Origin: Acidobacteriota bacterium
GTDB taxonomy: Bacteria; Acidobacteriota; Terriglobia; Acidiferrales; UBA7541
Reading direction: 5' to 3'
Length of the DNA: 64,000 bases
Assembly: GCA_003223215.1 (NCBI GenBank)
Contig: QHYH01000096.1
Location: 62,001-126,000, forward strand
Shown: one piece after another, positions 45,853 to 52,796 of the stretch
Layout of the letters: each line of letters opens with the position of its first letter
Position numbering within the stretch: the first letter of the stretch is position 1
Notes under the pieces: generated by a model
The model's database searches: none
What the model was told of the DNA's origin: nothing
Seen by the model: the letters and a program-made list of their open reading frames with translations, nothing else
Made by a program: the position numbers and the translations under genes

Positions 45853-46449
45853 ATGAACCAAACCATAGAGTGGATACAGAGCAATTGGTACGAATTGGGC
45901 AGCCTCATCGCTCAATTCACGTTTCTCTTTGCAGGTGTGTGGTTCGCGCAAGAAATCTTGAAAGCCATGCGGGCTTCGCAGCAGCAGTTCGGAGCGTTGC
46001 TCCGGCTGTCGATGTCTGAGGGGCCGGAAGAGCGCCCGAAAGAGTGCGAAGCGATCCACAACTCAACGCCAGGCGTGGTCGCGAGTGCCATGGCGAGCCC
46101 GGTTATCGACCGGCCAACGGCGCCAACCCCCAGTTCCACATCTTATGCGGCTTTTGAGAAGCCGCCGCGGAGTGAAGCGCCACCGCAACGGGATGAACTG
46201 AACGGCCGAGCCAAGGCGAACGCGCCAATGACGCCGGCCATGGCACCTACGGCAGAACCAAGCTACGAGCCAACGCCTTACGTGGCCGCCCCGCTGACAT
46301 TGCCTGCGGACGAAAAGGGCGGAAGCCGTATCGCGGCTGCCGGGCGCGGCGTCGCTCAGTGGTTGCAAACGCCAATGGCCAGCAAGCGCAGCGGTAGTTC
46401 TCCCTGGCGAAAGGTCGTGCGTTGGCTACAGGCCCCCGTGCGAAGCTGA
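45853..46449 (+). CDS. Single-pass membrane protein with disordered tail
   Basis: This 198-residue protein has one N-terminal membrane helix (about 15-38, ELGSLIAQFTFLFAGVWFA). A short amphipathic segment and a long Pro/Ala/Ser-rich, probably disordered region (about 75-160) follow. The C-terminus is basic with a repeated phrase (GVAQWLQTPMAS, KVVRWLQAPVRS). An AAGGTG SD precedes the ATG. No family is recognised and the function is unknown. Confidence 0.55.
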   Translation: MNQTIEWIQSNWYELGSLIAQFTFLFAGVWFAQEILKAMRASQQQFGALLRLSMSEGPEERPKECEAIHNSTPGVVASAMASPVIDRPTAPTPSSTSYAAFEKPPRSEAPPQRDELNGRAKANAPMTPAMAPTAEPSYEPTPYVAAPLTLPADEKGGSRIAAAGRGVAQWLQTPMASKRSGSSPWRKVVRWLQAPVRS

Positions 46450-46503
46450 GCGAGGCCGGCTTCGACCGACCGCGCAGCGCTCTGGAGCCTTTTGAATGTG
46501 CTT

Positions 46504-47061
46504 CTAGGAACTCGCGTCTTTGATGTCGTCGCGAGCTTTCTTCAGGGCCTCGCGAGCGTCTGCCCTGACATCCGGCTTCGGCTTCAGCAGCTCGAGGGCA
46601 CGGTCGAGCGGCATGGCTTTGCCGCCGGCGGGGCCGGCGCAGGAGTCGGGCGCCTTCGGCTTCACCCCGGTAACGTTCCATTTCAAGCAGGTGAATTCGA
46701 CAGGTACGCTGACGCTCAGGCGAAGGGCAGCAATGCAATTGGGCAGGTCTTTGAAGTCCGAGCAGACAGCCTGCAATTCTTTGTCTTCAGCCAGGATTCC
46801 CTGAATCCGCAGCTGTTTCGATAGCTTGTCCTCCAATTGTCCGTTCGATGCGAGTTGATCGTTTGCCGATTTGTAATGCTTGAACAGCTTCAGCGGGTTG
46901 TGTTTGACCGGATTGTACCAGGGGGTGGAGTTTCCGCGCGATTGCTCCTCGGTGTCTTTCTTCTGCGTATTTTGCTCCGGCGTATCCTGGGCTGTGACAA
47001 CCGTGGCACCGAGGGCAAAAACGAGCGCCGCGACAACTGCATGGTTCCGATAGCCTCTCAT
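46504..47061 (-). CDS. Secreted acidobacterial protein of unknown function
   Basis: This 185-residue protein has a signal peptide ending TAQD (about 25), a charged linker, and the phrase WYNPVKHNPLKLFKHYKS followed by a helical region with four cysteines that may form disulfides (AVCSDFKDLPNCIAAL, FTCLKWNV, SCAGPAG). I have seen similar WYNP...NPLKL proteins only in acidobacteria, but cannot name the family. It is encoded alone, convergent with the preceding membrane protein. Confidence 0.55.
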   Translation of the reverse strand: MRGYRNHAVVAALVFALGATVVTAQDTPEQNTQKKDTEEQSRGNSTPWYNPVKHNPLKLFKHYKSANDQLASNGQLEDKLSKQLRIQGILAEDKELQAVCSDFKDLPNCIAALRLSVSVPVEFTCLKWNVTGVKPKAPDSCAGPAGGKAMPLDRALELLKPKPDVRADAREALKKARDDIKDASS

Positions 47062-47633
47062 TTCTGCCTTTCCGGAGGGCCTTGTATTCTTACATCAAAA
47101 TGAGCGGCGGTGTCGAGAAGGAGGTTTTGTGGGCGTCAAGCACTCGTTGGCTTGGAGAATACCCGATCCGGAGCGTCTTGGAAGAGTGCGAATTGCCATC
47201 TCGCCCTGGGTGTTCTCGAAGCATCCCAAACCATGCGCGCGAGTCAACCGGCCACGGCATTAAGCGATGAGGGCGCGTCGACTGCGCCTGAGAAAATGGA
47301 CCTTTGCGCAAGCTCGCGGACTTGCGTGCAGTCTGCCGATCGGCGAATAACCGGAGTCGAAATCCTTCAGCAGTCCTTCCACATGGCCCATTGCATCGGC
47401 ACGGCTCAATACCCTGAGGCTGACTCAACACGGGGTGGCGCACGTAATCGGTCTTGTAGAATTCACGCATGCACTTTCTTGATTTGCTGCCCGCGCGGAG
47501 ATGCTCCGCCTGATGATTGTGGTTTCCGCCGCAAGTGAAAACGATTCACCGAATTTCGACATGACGATTATATAAAGGAATGTGCACTTCTGCCCGTTTT
47601 GGCGGCCAGCTTAACTCCAACAATCGGAGAACT
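47062..47633. other. 572 bases without a supported gene
   Basis: A minus frame at 47090-47470 (126 codons) has unlikely composition and no family. Another minus frame near 47250-47420 reads DAMGHVEGLLKDFDSGYSPI, which looks protein-like but is short and lacks a start. The last 80 bases before the PilZ gene are AT-richer (TTATATAAAGG at 47568-47578) and probably hold its promoter. Confidence 0.45.
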
Positions 47634-47987
47634 ATGATGCGGCCCGGCAGCGTTCCTTCTAGGAGATTCTCTTCGCGAGTTGAAGTGGCGGGAGACGTGT
47701 GGGTGTACTGGAAATGCGAGGGGCGCGACGATGTCTCGAGAGTAGGCAACATGAGCATGGGCGGACTGTTCATCGAGACGCCGCATGCTCGGCCTTCTGG
47801 CACGCTTACCCGGCTGGATTTTCTGGTGGCCGAGGGTCAGATCCGCGCGGACGCTATAGTTCGCCATGCCCGGGCCGGAGCCGGCTTGGGATTGAAGTTT
47901 ACGGCGCTCACCGAGCAGGATCGACCCAAACTCGCGGCGTTGGTCACCCGACTACGCCGGGCGCAGCACGTCCTGGGCAGTGCGTGA
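47634..47987 (+). CDS. PilZ domain protein
   Basis: This is a 117-residue single-domain PilZ protein. R11-R15 in RRFSSR gives the RxxxR motif, and N39-S41-G44 in NMSMGGLF gives the second cyclic-di-GMP contact, with N in place of the usual D. The C-terminal half (IVRHARAGAGLGLKFTAL) completes the barrel. The start could be either of two adjacent ATGs (47634, 47637). A frame back to 47580 would place the start in the promoter. The 3' end is overlapped by the decayed DUF3303 gene on the other strand. Confidence 0.8.
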   Translation: MMRPGSVPSRRFSSRVEVAGDVWVYWKCEGRDDVSRVGNMSMGGLFIETPHARPSGTLTRLDFLVAEGQIRADAIVRHARAGAGLGLKFTALTEQDRPKLAALVTRLRRAQHVLGSA

Positions 47988-48251
47988 TTCGAAGTTGCGG
48001 GTCTAGGAATTCCGCCGCCTCCTTGGAACGGCGTGTCGGGACAAACTCAAATTCTACCAAATCCTTCCAGTAGGTGGCCCACTGCTCCAGAAGCGCGCGT
48101 CCTCACACTCCACCAGTTGAAAGCAGCGGTCAAAGTTGATTGCCACCCAGCTTTCCGCGTAGTCGAGACCCTCCGGCATCATCCGGCCTTTTCCCGGAAG
48201 CGCCGGTACACCGGGATCGCCTCGCGGTTCCTTGAATCGTTCGATCACCAT
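47944..48251 (-). pseudogene. DUF3303 gene with several frameshifts
   Basis: On the minus strand the three frames together spell a DUF3303-like protein: MVIERFK, then (shifted) EAIPVYRRFREK, then (shifted) GRMMPEGLDYAESWV and FDRCFQLVECEDAR, then (shifted) LLEQWATYWKDLVEFEFVPT. At least three single-base shifts are needed, and the frame finally runs to 47944, inside the convergent PilZ gene. Sequencing error in a homopolymer-poor stretch seems less likely than decay. DUF3303 proteins are small and of unknown function. Confidence 0.6.
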
Positions 48252-48638
48252 TTGAACATCCTCCCCGCCGCAAGCGGCGAGAATTCCTACGGCCTCTCGG
48301 TTTGTTTTCCCGAGATGGCTTCGGTGGGTTCCTCCGCAACCGCCCTACTTCAGGGTGAGGACCACGAAGAGGCTTTACTTTTGGGCTGCCCGCCCATAGG
48401 TCGTTCGGACAGAGATATAGAGCGGTTCGGGAGGAAAAGAAAGAGGGGCCTTATATCCTCGCCCTAAAAAAGCCGAGGCTTTACGGCCCACATGGGCAAG
48501 CATTGATTTTCTCCTGGGCCAGCGTGCCAGGGAGTTTGCGGCAAGTCATACCATAGTTGGATTCTTTGGGCCGACGAATCAAAACCGCCAAGGGGCGCGA
48601 GGGGCGGTAGAATTCGCAGCGTGCCCGGGGGATGCGAA
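48252..48638. other. 387 bases without a supported gene
   Basis: Short frames only. CCTAAAAAAGCCGAGGCTTT near 48463-48483 may contain a weak hairpin (AAAGCC/GGCTTT). The end holds the GNAT ribosome-binding region (GGGGGA). Confidence 0.4.
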
Positions 48639-49232
48639 ATGGCAGCGACAAGTGGAACTCGCCTGCGGCTCGCGATGCCGGAGGACGTGCCTGTTCTGCG
48701 CGAATTGATCGAAGCTTCCGCGCGTGGCTTGCAGACTGAGGACTACACTCCGGCGCAGATCGAAGGCGCACTGAAAACGGTTTTTGGGGTGGACAGCCAG
48801 CTCATTGCTGATGGCACGTACATCGTTGCAGAAGCGCCCCTTGATCAAAAGGGAAGTGGGCGGCGAACGGACGCGCAAGCGGAGTGGATGGTTGTTGGCT
48901 GCGGCGGCTGGAGCAAACGCAAAACGCTCTATGGCAGCGACCGCTGGACCGGCCGTGAGGATGTTTTGCTCGACCCGCGGCGCGATGCCGCCAAGATTCG
49001 TGCTTTCTTCATCCATCCGGCCTGGGCCCGGCAAGGCGTGGGGAGCATGATCCTTAAGGCTTGCGAAGAGGCAGCGCGCGCCGCAGGCTTCTCCCGTTAT
49101 GAGATGGGCGCCACTTTGACAGGGGCCAAACTCTTCGGGGCGAGGGGCTACATGGCGGTCGAGCCAATCTCCATTCCTCTGATTAACGGGGAGACGCTCC
49201 CGGTGATTCACATGGAGAAGCGCGCCTTGTGA
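48639..49232 (+). CDS. GNAT-family N-acetyltransferase
   Basis: This is a 197-residue acetyltransferase of the GNAT fold. It begins MAATSGTRLRLAMPEDVPVL with the usual beta-1/alpha-1 start. The acetyl-CoA pyrophosphate loop is RQGVGS in FIHPAWARQGVGSMIL, and KLFGARGYMAVEPI is the late beta strand. The start at 48639 follows GGGGGA. A GTG at 48621 is possible. The substrate is not evident. It may be an amino acid, antibiotic or protein N-terminus. Confidence 0.82.
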   Translation: MAATSGTRLRLAMPEDVPVLRELIEASARGLQTEDYTPAQIEGALKTVFGVDSQLIADGTYIVAEAPLDQKGSGRRTDAQAEWMVVGCGGWSKRKTLYGSDRWTGREDVLLDPRRDAAKIRAFFIHPAWARQGVGSMILKACEEAARAAGFSRYEMGATLTGAKLFGARGYMAVEPISIPLINGETLPVIHMEKRAL

Positions 49233-49299
49233 CGGCCGCCACAAGCCCTCGGGACAGCCGTCCTGTTTCCCCTGCCTCACTCCCGGCGAGATAAGGTCT

Positions 49300-49366
49300 A
49301 ATCGCGCCGAGTGCTTCGCCTCCCCGAAGCGGCTGCCGAACGTCGCTTCGGGTGTTCGGCGCGATT
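49300..49366. repeat. Nested perfect hairpin element
   Basis: AATCGCGCCGA (49300-49310) pairs with TCGGCGCGATT (49356-49366). Inside it CCCGAAGCG (49323-49331) pairs with CGCTTCGGG (49344-49352). Both stems are perfect. It lies in a 322-base gap (49233-49554) with no gene, and is a candidate structured RNA, REP-like element or strong terminator after the GNAT gene. Confidence 0.55.
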
Positions 49367-49540
49367 CGCCTCTTCTAGCAAAGGGTCCGGTTCCCGGCCC
49401 TGCCGCGCCTTGTTCAGTGTGAATCGTCTCGGCCGACGGCTCATTCCTCATAACTTACTGAAACAGAAAAGCTTGTCAGGGCTCCTGCCGCGCAATAAGA
49501 TTCTCCAAACGCGCTTCGGACGGGGCGAACGCGCGGCGGG

Positions 49541-49546
49541 TATAAT
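49541..49546 (+). promoter_or_regulatory. Consensus -10 box for the BrkB gene
   Basis: A perfect TATAAT lies 8 bases before the ATG at 49555, and no SD is present between them. The transcript would be leaderless or nearly so. No good -35 box is seen. Confidence 0.45.
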
Positions 49547-49554
49547 TCCCGGCT

Positions 49555-50397
49555 ATGATTTCAGCCATGGAAATCGTGAAGCGGGGCTACAGCATGTTCA
49601 CGCGGGTCTTCCCGCGCTGCAGCATGATTTCGCAGGCCATTGCGTTCAATTTTTTCCTGGCGTTTTTTCCCGCGCTCTTGATTGCAGTAGCTCTGGCCGG
49701 TACACGAATCGGCGGCAAAGCTAGCTTGCTCGAGATCGTCCAGGACCTGACGGAATTTCTTCCGCCTGGCAGCCGGGGCCTGGTCTCGGAGTTTCTGGTA
49801 AGCCACGGACCAGAGGCATGGAAAGTCGCGCTACTGGGGTGGTCGGGCACACTGCTGGCGGGTTCGCAGGTGATGAAGCTGGTGATGGAAGGAATTCACA
49901 TTATCTATGGCGACGAAGAGAAGCCCGGATTCCTGCACCGGCAGCTTCGTGGCTTGCTGCTGTTGCTGATCACGTTTGCTCCTTTGCTCAGTGCGGCAGT
50001 TCTGGGAATTTTGGGCAAACCACTGCGGCACTGGATCGCGCACGCGGTCGGCAAGCACTCGATTTTGCAGGGCTGGTGGAGCATCTTTTTCCCGGTGGCT
50101 GCAATGGTCCTGGCCATGCTGTCGCTGACGGTGATTTACCGGGTGGCGCGCCCCAAAGAAGGCAGCCTGCGAAACGTGCTGCCAGGGGCGGCCGTCGCGA
50201 CGCTGCTTTGGTGGGTTGCCGACGTTGGGTTTGGAGCCTACGTCCGGCGCGTGCCTTACAGCGTAGTTTACGGCGGATTGGCTGCCGTCATCGGCTTGAT
50301 CATCTGGATGGAACTCTCCGCCGTGATCATTTTTCTGGGCGCAGCTTGGAACGCCGAATCAGCCGAGATCCGCAAATTCGAGCTAAGCCATGCCTGA
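49555..50397 (+). CDS. YihY/BrkB-family membrane protein
   Basis: This is a 280-residue inner-membrane protein with six helices in the YihY (BrkB, formerly RNase BN) family: SMISQAIAFNFFLAFFPALL at 23-42, VALLGWSGTLLAGSQVMKLV, then NVLPGAAVATLLWWVADVGF and YGGLAAVIGLIIWMELSAVI. The role is uncertain, and it is not a nuclease. The start is the first ATG after a consensus -10 box. ATG 49567 is an alternative. Confidence 0.85.
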   Translation: MISAMEIVKRGYSMFTRVFPRCSMISQAIAFNFFLAFFPALLIAVALAGTRIGGKASLLEIVQDLTEFLPPGSRGLVSEFLVSHGPEAWKVALLGWSGTLLAGSQVMKLVMEGIHIIYGDEEKPGFLHRQLRGLLLLLITFAPLLSAAVLGILGKPLRHWIAHAVGKHSILQGWWSIFFPVAAMVLAMLSLTVIYRVARPKEGSLRNVLPGAAVATLLWWVADVGFGAYVRRVPYSVVYGGLAAVIGLIIWMELSAVIIFLGAAWNAESAEIRKFELSHA

Positions 50398-50500
50398 GCG
50401 GCTCGTGCGGAGTGCGGTTTTCCTCGAGCGATTCTTGCCAAGGGCTGCTGCTTCTCTTTGCCACATGCCTTGCTTTATATTTAAGCGGAGGGGCAAGATC

Positions 50501-50746
50501 ATGCGTGAACGGTTTGTAGGCGTGGAAACTTACTCGGGTTTCAAAGCGGACGAGCGTCCTCTGCGATTGCACCTCAATGACCGCACTTTGCAGGTTGTGG
50601 CCGTCGAAGATCGTTGGTATTCCCCGGGCGAGACATTTTTCCGCGTTGTTGTCGCCGGTGGCGACCGCTACGTGTTGCGCCATGTGGAGGCCCAGGACAT
50701 CTGGACCCTCGCGGGGTACCGGGCCCATTCCATCTCCCGTGTTTAA
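50501..50746 (+). CDS. Small conserved cytoplasmic protein
   Basis: This 81-residue protein begins MRERFVGVETYSGFKADERP and continues with a compact beta-rich core (RLHLNDRTLQVVAVEDRWYS, FFRVVVAGGDRYVLRHVEAQ). The start is set by GGGGCAAGATC upstream and by the protein's composition. Longer frames overlap the BrkB gene. No domain name is recognised, and the pattern resembles short DUF-type proteins in acidobacteria. Confidence 0.55.
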   Translation: MRERFVGVETYSGFKADERPLRLHLNDRTLQVVAVEDRWYSPGETFFRVVVAGGDRYVLRHVEAQDIWTLAGYRAHSISRV

Positions 50747-50748
50747 CT

Positions 50749-50796
50749 GACAACCCGACGAGCACCCGACAACCCGACGAGCACCAGACGAGCACC
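50749..50796. repeat. Short tandem repeat
   Basis: GACAACCCGACGAGCACC occurs at 50749-50766 and again at 50768-50785, with a third partial copy (GACGAGCACC) at 50787-50796. It begins 3 bases after the stop of the small gene before it. It is too short and tandem to be a CRISPR array. Confidence 0.7.
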
Positions 50797-50920
50797 CGAT
50801 TGACACCAAAATTAGCAGCAGCGTATAGTCGCTTGACCGCCTGTTTTGCGGTAGCCGCAAGCGCGGTCTGCCCTGCGACGAAGCCCAGACGTGAGGACGT
50901 GGTTTTCAGAAGGGCGTGGG

Positions 50921-52747
50921 ATGTTTCGCTCAGTGTCATCACCGGGATCCAGGTGCCTTCCCCTCGCCGTTCTGGCTTGCTGGTCGTTAAGCTTTCCTCA
51001 TGCACTTTTGGCGCAAAACCCTCCCTCTCCGACCCCAGCCGCCACTGCCCCGGCTGCGAATCCCGCTTCCACCGCCAAACCCGTCGCCGGTGCCGAGCAG
51101 GACGCCAAAGAGGTTTCCAGTCAGGATACTCCGGCAACCTTCAAGGTTCGCGTCAATAACGTGCTGGTGCGCGTCGTGGTGCGCGACTCGCACGGCAAAG
51201 TGGTGTCCAACTTGAAGAAAGAGGATTTCCAGCTCTACGACGGCAAGAAGCTTCAGACCATCACATCCTTTGCCACGGAGACTCCGACCAAGCATGCCAT
51301 CCCGCTTAGCACTTCGCCAGTGCCTGGTAGTTCTTCGGCGGAAGCCGATCCCCTCGCGGTGAGAGCGGCCACGCTTCCGCAGCGCTTTGTTTCCATGGTT
51401 TTTGACGACGTGCATATGTCGATGCAGGACGCCGTGTTCGTGCGCGATTCGGCCACGCGGTTCTTTGGCGCATTGGCGCCCAGCGATCGCGTAGCCATGT
51501 ACACCACCTCGGGTCAACTTACACAGGACTTCACCGACGACCGGTCTTTGCTCGCAAAGGCTCTTTTGGGAATTGTGGCGCGTCCCCTGACGCAGCACAA
51601 TTCCTCCGATTGCCCGGACATGACCTACTACGAGGCGGACTTGATCGCCAATAAGAACGATTTGCAGGCCCTGGCCGTGGCTACCGATGAAACCCTGCAA
51701 TGCGCGTTCAACGGTGACGCGAGAATGCAGGCTGCGGCGCAAAGCCTGGCGCAAGCGGCGGCTCAGCGAGCCGTTTCCGAAGGCGACAATGAAACACAGT
51801 ACGCTTACCGGCATCTCGAAGAAATCGTCCGGCGCATGACCAGCCTGCCGGGTCAGCGCATCCTGGTTTTGGTTTCGCCGGGCTTCATCCCGAGCACGCT
51901 TCAATATGAGGCGTCGCAAATGGTGGATCGCGCGACGCGGGCCAATCTCGTCATCAACACCATCGATGCGCGCGGCCTCTACACGCCCGACATGATGGGG
52001 GACATAGCCAATCCACCCAACGACGGCGTGCGCACAGCCGGATATAAGTCAATGTATCGCGTCGTGGCACAGAGCGCCCAACAGGACGTCTTGGCGGAGT
52101 TGGCGGACGGTACCGGCGGCACGTTTTACCATAACCGCAATGACGTCGACGAAGCCATGCGCGAGGCGGGCGCGGCTCCGGCAGTTTCCTATGTGCTGGT
52201 CTTTTCCCCTCAGAATCTGAAGTTCGACGGGCGCTTTCACACCCTGAGAGTTGCCCTGACTGCGAAGGAAAAATTCAACATTCAGGCGCGGCACGGTTAT
52301 TTTGCGCCGCGCTCCGCGGCCGATTCCGCCGAAGTGGCCAAAGAAGAGATTCAAGAAGCACTGTTTTCACAAGAGGAAGTTCACGACATTCCGGTGGACT
52401 TGCAGACGCAGTATTTCAAAAAGGACGAGGCCGAGGCTCGCCTGGCGGTATTGACCCACTTGGACGTGAAAGGCATCCGTTTTCGGAAGGCTTCGGACCG
52501 CAACAACGATCAATTGACCATTGTGACGGGAATTTTTGACGAGAACGGCCAATACGTGACAGGTGTGCAAAAAATCATCGACATGAAATTACGGGATACC
52601 ACCTACGAGCGGCTCAGCCGTTCCGGGCTTACCGTGAAGTCCAGTTTTGACGTCAAACCCGGCACCTACTTGGTGAGGCTCGTGGTGCGCGACGCGGAAG
52701 GCGCGCAGATGGCCGCCAGGAATGGCGCGGTGGTGATTCCTTATTAG
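50921..52747 (+). CDS. Secreted VWFA-related acidobacterial protein
   Basis: This is a 608-residue exported protein with a signal peptide ending ALLAQ (about residue 31), a Pro/Ala linker, an N-terminal beta region (FKVRVNNVLVRVVVRDSHGK, KEDFQLYDGKKLQTI) and a von Willebrand A-like domain (about 140-430). FVSMVFDDVHMSM stands in place of a canonical MIDAS DxSxS, and ILVLVSPGFIPSTLQYEA and INTIDARGLYTP follow. This is the TIGR03436 acidobacterial family. The C-terminal domain is beta-rich. The role is unknown, perhaps adhesion or surface assembly. A second family member follows 49 bases downstream. Confidence 0.85.
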   Translation: MFRSVSSPGSRCLPLAVLACWSLSFPHALLAQNPPSPTPAATAPAANPASTAKPVAGAEQDAKEVSSQDTPATFKVRVNNVLVRVVVRDSHGKVVSNLKKEDFQLYDGKKLQTITSFATETPTKHAIPLSTSPVPGSSSAEADPLAVRAATLPQRFVSMVFDDVHMSMQDAVFVRDSATRFFGALAPSDRVAMYTTSGQLTQDFTDDRSLLAKALLGIVARPLTQHNSSDCPDMTYYEADLIANKNDLQALAVATDETLQCAFNGDARMQAAAQSLAQAAAQRAVSEGDNETQYAYRHLEEIVRRMTSLPGQRILVLVSPGFIPSTLQYEASQMVDRATRANLVINTIDARGLYTPDMMGDIANPPNDGVRTAGYKSMYRVVAQSAQQDVLAELADGTGGTFYHNRNDVDEAMREAGAAPAVSYVLVFSPQNLKFDGRFHTLRVALTAKEKFNIQARHGYFAPRSAADSAEVAKEEIQEALFSQEEVHDIPVDLQTQYFKKDEAEARLAVLTHLDVKGIRFRKASDRNNDQLTIVTGIFDENGQYVTGVQKIIDMKLRDTTYERLSRSGLTVKSSFDVKPGTYLVRLVVRDAEGAQMAARNGAVVIPY

Positions 52748-52796
52748 GGCTGAATTGGCACGGAAGAATCTGGTTTCGTTGGGGCTGGAGGTTCAC

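Noticed and set aside
47090-47470. 126-codon minus frame
   Set aside because: No SD, odd composition (Arg, Ser, Pro), no recognisable domain.
50749-50796. Possible CRISPR array
   Set aside because: Two 18-base units and a partial one, directly adjacent with 1-base spacing; no spacers and no cas genes.
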